A program made the translations under genes and the position numbers. A stretch of 32,817 nucleotides of DNA, taken from contig CAZRNB010000019.1 in NCBI GenBank assembly GCA_964601355.1, positions 1 through 32,817 on the forward strand, in the 5' to 3' direction. Of this stretch, positions 23,186-29,652 are shown piece by piece. This stretch comes from CAZRNB01 sp964601355 (lineage in GTDB: Bacteria > Planctomycetota > Phycisphaerae > Sedimentisphaerales > Anaerobacaceae). Within the stretch, counting starts at the first letter, position 1, and each line of letters opens with the position of its first letter. The notes beneath the pieces were generated by a model. That model was not told the DNA's origin. It made no database searches and was given only the letters and a program-made list of their open reading frames with translations.

Positions 23186-23845
23186 CTATCTCATGTGGAC
23201 AACGATTTCGACTCTGCGGTTCTTTGCCTTGCCCGCGGCATTAGCATTTGAAGCAATTGGCTTGGCAGCCCCACAGCCGGATGCTCGTATCTGGCTCTCC
23301 GGAATTCCACGCTGAACCAAATATCTAAGCACGGTTAAAGCCCGTTCTGCGGAAAGCTCCCAGTTATCTTTCCACGACGATTTTTTAATAGGGTCTGTAT
23401 CCGTATGGCCAATTACATCTACCTGCCTGCCGGAATACTTGCTTTTCAAAACAGACTCAATATGATCAAGCTCTTTGCTCGTTGTTTGTTTAAGCGCGGC
23501 TTTACCAGAATCAAATAAGATCTCATTCGGAAGAGTTACGGTAATTGTTCCGGCTGCCGGATCAAAGGCAACGTCGTAACCTGCTCCAAAGCCGGTGACC
23601 TCGGCTGGACTTCTTTTGCGCTCACTAATCTGTTTTTGCAGGTCCTGAATGGTTTGCTGGTCTTGCGAAAGCTTTTCAGCAAGCTGATCCCTTTCCCCCT
23701 GTATATTTTCAAACCTGCCCTCGAGATTCTCATGCTCCACATTCAGATAATCATATTTTTTCTGCCAGTTGGTGCAGCCGCACAAAAAAGTGATTGATAT
23801 TAAGCACATCAACAATGAAATGGTTTTTGTATTAACGTTTCGCAT
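23186..23845 (-). CDS. OmpA-family lipoprotein with coiled coil
   Basis: 219 aa. A lipoprotein signal (LLMCLISITFLCGC, lipid on C24) anchors it to a membrane. Residues about 35-80 are a coiled coil (YLNVEHENLEGRFENIQG; LAEKLSQDQQTIQDLQKQ). Residues about 100-219 are an OmpA-like peptidoglycan-binding domain with the strand ILFDSGKAAL, VIGHTDTDPI and the C-terminal NRRVEIVV (NxxR motif). This is the Pal/YiaD-type layout, linking the envelope to peptidoglycan. AAGGAGA with ideal spacing supports the ATG. It lies 38 bp upstream of the prepilin peptidase's stop side on the same strand, so the two may be cotranscribed. Confidence 0.92.
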   Translation of the reverse strand: MRNVNTKTISLLMCLISITFLCGCTNWQKKYDYLNVEHENLEGRFENIQGERDQLAEKLSQDQQTIQDLQKQISERKRSPAEVTGFGAGYDVAFDPAAGTITVTLPNEILFDSGKAALKQTTSKELDHIESVLKSKYSGRQVDVIGHTDTDPIKKSSWKDNWELSAERALTVLRYLVQRGIPESQIRASGCGAAKPIASNANAAGKAKNRRVEIVVHMR

Positions 23846-23883
23846 TTTTAATCTCCTTAAGCACCGAAATTTAATTCTTCTTT

Positions 23884-25095
23884 TTAACGATAAATTATAA
23901 ATCCCCAGTAATTCAAAATCCAGTCGTGTGAAATCATAACAGCAAATACAGCCAATGACAAGAATGGACCATAAGGAATTTGTCGAGTTTTTCTAAAAAA
24001 CATTTGGAAGACCGCCCAAGCCAGACCGAAGAATGGGGCAATAAAAAAAGCTAGGACTACAAAAAACGGCCCAATTACAGCCCCTGCCGCCCCCATCAAA
24101 TGCATATCTCCAAGGCCCATCGCCTCTTTTCCAAAGGCCAAAGTTCCAATAATACGTGTGGCCCAGACTACACCACATCCCACAAAATAGCCCCACAAAC
24201 TGCCCAAAAATCCAGTAATTACAGAATGTTGTGAAAAATCAGACCACCATTTGTTCACTGGAGCAAATTCTTTTAGAACCCAAAAAGCAAAAACTGAGCA
24301 AATAATAATCGGCAGTAAAAAAATGATCTCCTTACAAGCCTCTAAACGATGGTTAAACTTATGCTCCCCTCTGTCTTCTGTCCCGCCACAGGCGGGTAAA
24401 CCTCTGTCTTCTGTCTTCTGTCCCGCCACAGGCGGGTAAACCTCTGTCTTCTGTCCTCTGTCCTCTGTTACGTAACTTCCTTTAATTAAACCAGTTACTA
24501 AAAGTACGCAGGATATAGCCAAACCCACTAAAGCGCCAATTACAAGAGATCCGGTTCCAGCCGAGGCGCTTGGCAAAAGCCGGTACGCATGAATTAGGGA
24601 TGGATCAATTATATAGCCTCCGACCGCCGAGCCGACTAAGCCAACAGCGGTTACAAACCAGCAAATCGAAAGTGGGATAATCCACAATTCCAGATCGATT
24701 GCCGAAGCGGCGGTAAAAGCAGCCAACAAAATAATAGAGAGAAAATAGATAAGCCAGCCGCCGGATGAAAAACTACACAGGCCGGCCCTCAAATCGGTAC
24801 GAAAATATAAGATGAAAAGGCCGACGAAAAGCAGTCCCGTGAACAACTCGATAACAAAATAACGAGGCGAGATGGGGGCTTTGCAGAATCGGCATTTTGC
24901 TCGTAATAGCAGCCAGGATACAAGCGGGATATTATCGTAAAAATGAATATGTTTCCCGCAGGCAGGACATGCTGAAGGCGGCGTGACTATGGACTTGTCA
25001 CGAGGCAAACGATAGATGACAACGTTTAAGAAGCTGCCTACACAACAGCCAAATGCAAAAAGAAAAACAAACCAAATCCAATCCGGTACCGCCAC
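23884..25095 (-). CDS. Type IV prepilin peptidase with an in-frame repeat insertion
   Basis: 403 aa, A24 aspartic peptidase/N-methyltransferase of the inner membrane. GSFLNVVIYRLPR (20-32) opens the methyltransferase domain; C43, C46, C68 and C71 form the two CxxC zinc pairs (CPAC, CRFC). The catalytic aspartates are D134 (SAIDLELWIIP) and D330 (MGLGDMHLMG, the GxGD motif). Ordinary homologues are about 250-290 aa; here the extra length includes residues about 209-244, a hydrophilic stretch (TEDRGQKTE, GQKTEDRG, TEDRGEHK) translated from heptamer repeats and two copies of a CCCGCC/GGCGGG hairpin. The insert sits between membrane helices, so the enzyme may still work. The start is GTG. Confidence 0.88.
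   Translation of the reverse strand: MAVPDWIWFVFLFAFGCCVGSFLNVVIYRLPRDKSIVTPPSACPACGKHIHFYDNIPLVSWLLLRAKCRFCKAPISPRYFVIELFTGLLFVGLFILYFRTDLRAGLCSFSSGGWLIYFLSIILLAAFTAASAIDLELWIIPLSICWFVTAVGLVGSAVGGYIIDPSLIHAYRLLPSASAGTGSLVIGALVGLAISCVLLVTGLIKGSYVTEDRGQKTEVYPPVAGQKTEDRGLPACGGTEDRGEHKFNHRLEACKEIIFLLPIIICSVFAFWVLKEFAPVNKWWSDFSQHSVITGFLGSLWGYFVGCGVVWATRIIGTLAFGKEAMGLGDMHLMGAAGAVIGPFFVVLAFFIAPFFGLAWAVFQMFFRKTRQIPYGPFLSLAVFAVMISHDWILNYWGFIIYR
24361..24470. repeat. Compound heptamer/hairpin tract inside the prepilin peptidase gene
   Basis: Two direct copies of a 33-bp module (CCTCTGTCTTCTGT followed by CCCGCCACAGGCGGG and TAAA) are followed by four 7-bp CTGT-type units. Two small GC-rich hairpins, CCCGCC/GGCGGG with an ACA loop, are included. 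The tract is open in the reading frame of the host gene. Confidence 0.88.
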
Positions 25096-25103
25096 AATGC
25101 CAT

Positions 25104-25210
25104 CCCTGATTAAAGTGCCTAAAGTTTGGAGTGACTAAAGTGCCTAAAATTACAAATTATAACTTTAGCTCACTTTAGTCACTTTAGCTCACTTTAGTCA
25201 CTTTAGCTCA
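25104..25210. repeat. TAAAGTGAC/TAAAGTGAGC tandem tract at the argG end
   Basis: On the minus strand, alternating 9- and 10-bp units (TAAAGTGAC and TAAAGTGAGC) start at the last codon of argG and run for about 50 bp (25157-25210). Irregular copies at 25110-25147 continue to the prepilin peptidase start. Confidence 0.8.
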
Positions 25211-26431
25211 CTTAAAACTTCTTTTTTTCATTCTAACTGCCGCGGCGACTTTCATCGGCAAGCCAAACAAACGAATAAAGCCGGTTGCATCGCTCGGATT
25301 ATACTCGGCTCCCATCTTAAAGCTCGCTAAATCCGTGCGATACAAGCTGTTGGGGCTTGTCACGCCGGCCGGCGTGCATCGGCCTTTAAAGAGTTTCACT
25401 CGCACCGAGCCGGTGACGCTTCGCTGGGTGACATCAATAAATGCGTCAAGAGCCTCACGCAACCGGCTGAACCACTGGCCATAATAGACCAGCTCAGCAT
25501 ATTTCAATGCAATCTGCTGTTTGTAGTGCAAAGTTTCTCTGTCCAGTGTTAGGCTCTCCAATACGTTATGGGCTGTAACGAGAATCGTTCCGCCCGGCGT
25601 CTCATAAACGCCACGCGATTTTATGCCGACTAAGCGATTCTCGACGATATCCACCTGGCCGACGGCGTGTTTGCCGCCAAGCTGGTTCAAACTCTCAATC
25701 AGCTTTACGCCGTTTATTTGTTTGCCATTGAGTTTCACAGGTACACCTTCATTGAAACCAATTTCAACATAATCCGGCTTATGTGGCGCTTTTGCAACAG
25801 GCCGAGAGATAACAAATAAATCATCCTTCGGCTCATTCGCTGGGTCTTCCAGGTCCGCCCCTTCATGGCTGATATGCCAGAGGTTGCGGTCACGGCTGTA
25901 TATCTTCTTTTTGCTCTGTTCAATCGGAATCTTGCGTTTTTTGGCGTAATCCACTGCTGCCTCGCGGGAAATAAGCGTGAACTTCGGGTCTTTCCACGGC
26001 GAGATAATCTTCAGCGTCGGATCAAGAGCCATATATGTCAATTCAAAGCGGACCTGGTCATTGCCTTTGCCGGTTGCACCGTGAGCTACTCCTGTCGCAC
26101 CTTCAGCATGGGCGACATCAACCTGATGCTTGGCAATGAGTGGCCGGGCAATGCTTGTGCCTAACAAATATTCTTTCTCATAAATAGCGCCTGATTTAAG
26201 CAGCGGCCAAAGGTAATCTTCGACAAATTCTTTGCGCAGATCTTTGACGATGCACTTGACCGCCCCGCTGGCAAGCGCCTTACGCTTGATGCCGGAAAGC
26301 TCATCACCCTGGCCCAAATCGGCTGCGAATGCTATCACTTCATAGCCGTATGTCTCTTTAAGCCACGGCAGAATGACACTGGTATCCAGCCCCCCACTAT
26401 ACGCCAATACAACTTTCCCCTTCTTTGCCAT
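25208..26431 (-). CDS. argG: Argininosuccinate synthase
   Basis: 407 aa, full length. The N-type ATP pyrophosphatase loop AYSGGLDTSVI (9-19), GQGDEL, HGATGKGNDQVRFE (117-130) and ISPWKDP are invariant family motifs. It joins citrulline and aspartate with ATP in arginine synthesis. GAGGAG lies right before the ATG. No other arginine genes are adjacent. The stop TGA is the first bases of a tandem repeat (AAG TGA GCT AAA GTG ...), so the natural C-terminus may have been trimmed or replaced by repeat growth; the end MKKRSFK is only mildly unusual. Confidence 0.96.
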   Translation of the reverse strand: MAKKGKVVLAYSGGLDTSVILPWLKETYGYEVIAFAADLGQGDELSGIKRKALASGAVKCIVKDLRKEFVEDYLWPLLKSGAIYEKEYLLGTSIARPLIAKHQVDVAHAEGATGVAHGATGKGNDQVRFELTYMALDPTLKIISPWKDPKFTLISREAAVDYAKKRKIPIEQSKKKIYSRDRNLWHISHEGADLEDPANEPKDDLFVISRPVAKAPHKPDYVEIGFNEGVPVKLNGKQINGVKLIESLNQLGGKHAVGQVDIVENRLVGIKSRGVYETPGGTILVTAHNVLESLTLDRETLHYKQQIALKYAELVYYGQWFSRLREALDAFIDVTQRSVTGSVRVKLFKGRCTPAGVTSPNSLYRTDLASFKMGAEYNPSDATGFIRLFGLPMKVAAAVRMKKRSFK

Positions 26432-26818
26432 TTTTTCTCCTCATCTAATATCCAAAACAGATTGGAATTATATCGCCAATTAAGTGTAAAAACAATTAAA
26501 AGCAAAAGAAAAACGAATGAATTCGGTGCATATCATGATTGTTGGAAAAACCTGCAGACAGAAACGTATGTCATTTCGACCGTAGGCCCACTGGGGGTGG
26601 GCCGAAGTGGAGAAATCTGCTTTTTTAAGGCAGACCTCTCCACTCGGCCTTTTGGCCTCGGTCGAGGTGACAAAAGGGACCATTATCGATTAAGATAATA
26701 AGAAATAGAATGACTCCACCTTACCCAACAATATAACTTGCACGCGAATGCATTCAACCGTAGAGCAACGATTAAATTGTGAAATGAAGAATAGTAAAAA
26801 TACAATAAATTTACTTGG
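26432..26818. other. 387-bp gap with palindromic repeat copy 2
   Basis: Contains the second copy of the 106-bp palindrome (26570-26678). The remainder (26690-26818) is AT-rich with nothing recognisable; no HEPN partner for the nucleotidyltransferase is encoded there. Confidence 0.6.
26570..26678. repeat. About 109-bp palindromic repeat, copy 2
   Basis: Same order and orientation as 9372-9477: GTCATTTCGACC arm, GGAGAAATCTGC, GGCAGACCTCTCC, and closing GGTCGAGGTGAC. The closing arm complements the opening arm better here than in copy 1. Confidence 0.8.
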
Positions 26819-27163
26819 CTATTGCTGATTATTCTGAGCTATCGAGTCTGCTCGTTCATAGAGAACTTTCCCGTATTTATCTGCAAAATAGACGATATTA
26901 TTTACTACAGACCGCCAGCGAATGTATTCTTCTGGCGTCTTGACAATAATATCAAAGCTGGAAGGGACATCAGCCAATAGACGCCTTACCGCACCATAAC
27001 GCTTAGCCGGGGATAGGGAAGTCTTAGCAACAATAAACAGGTCAATGTCCGAATCTTCTGTGACTTCGCCTCGCGCATAAGAGCCAAAGAGTATAACGCG
27101 TTCAGCGCCAAATTCGCGTCCAATCCGCTGTCCAAACTCCTCTATTTGTTTCATCGCCACCAT
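26819..27163 (-). CDS. MNT-type nucleotidyltransferase
   Basis: 114 aa from MVAMKQIEEFG. The minimal nucleotidyltransferase motif GSYARGEVTEDSDIDLFIV (GSx10DxD) and a later acidic strand SFDIIVKTPEEY are complete. Such proteins AMPylate or antagonise HEPN partners in HEPN/MNT toxin-antitoxin pairs, or act as solitary nucleotidyltransferases. No HEPN gene is adjacent. The frame is open 31 codons further up, but those codons (EWIPACAGMTE) are translation of a GTCATTCCCGC-type repeat. GAGAGGA lies 11 bases before the chosen ATG, and another ATG follows three codons on, so the exact start is uncertain. Confidence 0.8.
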   Translation of the reverse strand: MVAMKQIEEFGQRIGREFGAERVILFGSYARGEVTEDSDIDLFIVAKTSLSPAKRYGAVRRLLADVPSSFDIIVKTPEEYIRWRSVVNNIVYFADKYGKVLYERADSIAQNNQQ

Positions 27164-27182
27164 ATACTGCTTAATCCTCTCT

Positions 27183-27209
27183 GTCATTCCCGCGCAGGCA
27201 GGAATCCAC
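27183..27209. repeat. Half GTCATTCCCGC-type repeat
   Basis: GTCATTCCCGCGCAGGCAGG followed by AATCCA matches the left arm at 9993-10018 with two changes. It lies just upstream of the nucleotidyltransferase start. Confidence 0.7.
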
Positions 27210-27259
27210 TCCTTGTACCGCTTCTGAATATACCAATAATCATTCTCGCAGAGCAATAA

Positions 27260-27685
27260 TTATCTAGGTGCAAAACCTATTAAATGAAATACGAATTGAT
27301 TTTCCCTATCTTTTTTTGAAAGGCCAATATCTTTTCTGATAGCCAAGAGTAACTTCTTCAAAAGCTCATCAGAACGTTCCGGCGATTTATTTGGATTTGA
27401 GTATTTTACTTCATCATGAAGATCCATCAGGGCCGTTATAACATATTGAGGAGCAACAAGTGCTATCGTATTAGATGCTAATGCAAATCTCTGATGTGAC
27501 TCTTCTCTATCAGTACCTCCTACAGCCAAATCAGAAAGAGATGACAACAACACCTTATAATGATTAAGCTTTTCATGCTGCCATTCAACCTTCCACTGAT
27601 GTCTTTTAGTAAGATAGAAGGTTAAAGAACCTGCAAGAATACTTCCTGAAGCTGTTATGACTGCAACGAAAACCGAAGTGTCCAT
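27260..27685 (-). CDS. Small single-pass membrane protein, unknown
   Basis: 141 aa from MDTSVFVAVI; AGAGGTGAG lies 7 bases before this ATG, better than the start nine codons upstream. One N-terminal membrane helix (VFVAVITASGSILAGSLTFYL) is followed by a charged helical domain (KRHQWKVEWQHEKLNHYKVLLSSLSDLA ... NTIALVAPQYVITALMDLHDEV ... LLKKLLLAIRKDIG). The layout, with N-terminal anchor and cytoplasmic helical body, is that of common small proteins of unknown function. It follows aroDE by 23 bp on the same strand and may be cotranscribed, without an obvious functional link. Confidence 0.6.
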   Translation of the reverse strand: MDTSVFVAVITASGSILAGSLTFYLTKRHQWKVEWQHEKLNHYKVLLSSLSDLAVGGTDREESHQRFALASNTIALVAPQYVITALMDLHDEVKYSNPNKSPERSDELLKKLLLAIRKDIGLSKKDRENQFVFHLIGFAPR

Positions 27686-27708
27686 ACTTATTCTCACCTC
27701 TACTTTCA

Positions 27709-29376
27709 TCAAAGGTAATTAAGTATCGTCTTTCGCATAAGTTGTAAATTGGCATCTTGGCCGGTGAAGAGTTTGAATTGGGCGGCGGCCTGGTTGATAA
27801 ACATCGATAAGCCGTCGATTGTTTTTAATCTCTTTCTTTTGGCTTGCCTTAGCAGTTTTGTCTGGGCTGGATTATAAACAGTATCGAAAACGGCCATGCC
27901 TTTTTTCAGGTACTCTTGCGACACCGGCGTCTCGTAGCTTGTCTCCTGTCTTCCGTCTTCTGTCTTCTGTCTTCTGTCTTCTGTTCTTTTCATTCCGATA
28001 CTTGTACAATTTATCAGCAGCTTCGCATCTAAGTTTTGCAAACCATCCAGGCCGGCAAACTGACAGCCAAATTCAGCAGCAAGTTTCTCCGCCCGCTCGA
28101 TAGTCCGGTTGTAAATCTTAACTTTCGCTCCAACATCACTTAAGCCGGCTACAATCGCCCTTGCCACGCCACCTGCGCCGATAACTGCCACGGGCATATC
28201 CTTCAAATCAGCTCGACATATTTTAAGCGATGAAGTAATCGTATCCAAAGCAGCAGCATAATCGGTGTTGTAGGCACTGACTTGTCGCTCGTCCATTCTC
28301 CGTAGCTGCCCCGACTTGTCGGGGGCTACTGCGAAGGATGAATCGCTCGTCGCTCGTCGCTCGTCAAAAACTAACGTATTAACTGCACCAATTTTTTCAG
28401 CTAAAGGCTCGATAAAGCCACACTTTGCCTTAACATAGTTCAGTGCATTCTCCTTGTGAGGGATCGTGACACTAAAGCCCTTAAAGTGCAGCCATTTTCT
28501 GGAAAGTACGTTATTCAAAAATTCATCAAACTTTTCCCGCCCGCCCTGGACCAACAGCGGCAGATACAGTTTGTTTAACCCAGCCTGTGCAAAGCAGGCG
28601 TTATGAATCGCAGGGCTTAACGAATGGCCGACCGGGTCGGCTATCACGCCGAAAAGCTCGGTTTCAGAGTTAGTTTGGTCAAAGCGATACAAACCTTTTA
28701 ATTGCGTTGTGGTCAATTGCCCTGGTGCCGTTGCGTTTTGCTCATCACTGCTGGCAAAGGTCAGGAAACTGCCGAGCTTCTTTGCTAAAATCCTGCTGAT
28801 AAGACCCGCTTCGCCCATGCAAAAAATTATTCGCTCGCCGCTGCTCTGTCGCAGCAGGTCAAAGGCCTCAAAGCAATCGTTGATATGTTTTGCAGTATAG
28901 ACAAGTTTCGGTATTCCTCCCGGATATGAATTTAAGATGCTGCGATATAGTTGCCTGAGTTCAGCGAATCTCGTGCTGAAATTATGGGCTGACAAAATCA
29001 CTCTGCCCCTGGCACTCTGCGATAATGCCACTCGTATTCTTTCCTGATTTTCCGTGCGGAGGAAATTATCAAATTCGATGTCAATGAATTCAACTCCGGC
29101 TTTTAGAGCCGCTGCGAGCACATCGATTCGCAACTGTAGTGGATAAGGATGCGCTCCGCCCTGCTGCTTGTCACGGCAGGTTACAACTAAAGGAAATAGC
29201 CGGCTTAAAGCCGATCTAACCTGAACAATTAAATCCTTAACTAAATCGACGCTAAGATTTTCAAGGTAATCCGTTCGCAGCTCCAGCATCTCGGCTCCGC
29301 AAGCCACGGCAGCTTCTGTCTGCTGCCTTGCCTGCTCTACATTCTTCGCTGCTATTGGAACAGCCAAGTAAGTCAT
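27709..29376 (-). CDS. aroDE: AroD-AroE fusion with two in-frame repeat insertions
   Basis: 555 aa bifunctional shikimate enzyme. Residues 1-215 are type I 3-dehydroquinate dehydratase: LELRTDYL, IDIEFD, SAHNF (H131) and the Schiff-base lysine K163 in YTAKHIND. Residues about 238-555 are shikimate dehydrogenase: GVIADPVGHSLSPAIHN, VTIPHK (K308), YNTDY (D372), NADP loop GAGGVARA and DTVYNP. Fusions of this order occur in planctomycetes, chlamydiae and plants. Two hydrophilic stretches are not family sequence: residues about 339-366 (RRATSDSSFAVAPDKSGQ and on) and about 463-482 (RTEDRRQKTEDGRQ), both translated from intergenic-type repeats and both in loops. All catalytic residues remain. Dehydratase and dehydrogenase steps yield shikimate for aromatic amino acids. 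Confidence 0.93.
   Translation of the reverse strand: MTYLAVPIAAKNVEQARQQTEAAVACGAEMLELRTDYLENLSVDLVKDLIVQVRSALSRLFPLVVTCRDKQQGGAHPYPLQLRIDVLAAALKAGVEFIDIEFDNFLRTENQERIRVALSQSARGRVILSAHNFSTRFAELRQLYRSILNSYPGGIPKLVYTAKHINDCFEAFDLLRQSSGERIIFCMGEAGLISRILAKKLGSFLTFASSDEQNATAPGQLTTTQLKGLYRFDQTNSETELFGVIADPVGHSLSPAIHNACFAQAGLNKLYLPLLVQGGREKFDEFLNNVLSRKWLHFKGFSVTIPHKENALNYVKAKCGFIEPLAEKIGAVNTLVFDERRATSDSSFAVAPDKSGQLRRMDERQVSAYNTDYAAALDTITSSLKICRADLKDMPVAVIGAGGVARAIVAGLSDVGAKVKIYNRTIERAEKLAAEFGCQFAGLDGLQNLDAKLLINCTSIGMKRTEDRRQKTEDGRQETSYETPVSQEYLKKGMAVFDTVYNPAQTKLLRQAKRKRLKTIDGLSMFINQAAAQFKLFTGQDANLQLMRKTILNYL
27943..27984. repeat. CTGTNNN heptamer tract inside aroDE
   Basis: Six units: CTCCTGT, CTTCCGT, then four perfect CTTCTGT. 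On the coding strand it gives the TEDRRQK cycle between NCTSIGM and the next family strand. Confidence 0.9.
28282..28364. repeat. Composite repeat with CGCTCGT x3 inside aroDE
   Basis: Three perfect CGCTCGT units (28344-28364) adjoin ACTGCGAAGGATGAA and TTCTCCGTAG fragments and a CCCCGACTTGTCGGGG hairpin (28311-28326). The same fragments occur in gaps near 12.6, 15.3 and 16.8 kb. Confidence 0.85.
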
Positions 29377-29424
29377 AGTAACTCAAAGATATAACAGCGA
29401 TTACGCACAAAAGCAAGAGCAAAA

Positions 29425-29492
29425 ACAGAAGACAGAGGACGGAGGACGGAAGACAGACTTCTAATTTTTATCTACCGTCTTTTGTCTTCCGC
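29425..29492. repeat. ACAGAAG heptamer tract with inverted partner
   Basis: Five units ACAGAAG, ACAGAGG, ACGGAGG, ACGGAAG and ACAGACT (29425-29459), then after 14 bp the complementary-type words CCGTCTT/TTGTCTTCCGC (29475-29492). It is the reverse orientation of the CTTCTGT tracts. Confidence 0.85.
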
Positions 29493-29503
29493 CCTATGCG
29501 CTC

Positions 29504-29533
29504 TTGAATTTGAACAGGAAAAATTGTATAATA
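29504..29533 (+). promoter_or_regulatory. Promoter of the C10 peptidase
   Basis: TTGAAT (29504-29509), an 18-bp spacer and a perfect TATAAT (29528-29533). It is the only strong sigma-70-like pair upstream of the peptidase. Confidence 0.5.
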
Positions 29534-29652
29534 TAACTACTGGAAATCAGATTATCAGAAATTAACCTCTTTCGGCTGGGAGGTATGTAAATATTATCCC
29601 TTTTAATGCGAAAAATAAAGAAGGACTCAGAAACAACATTTTTGTAATAACG

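Noticed and set aside
26690..27163. HEPN/MNT toxin-antitoxin pair
   Set aside because: Only the MNT half is present; the adjacent DNA encodes no HEPN-like helical protein.
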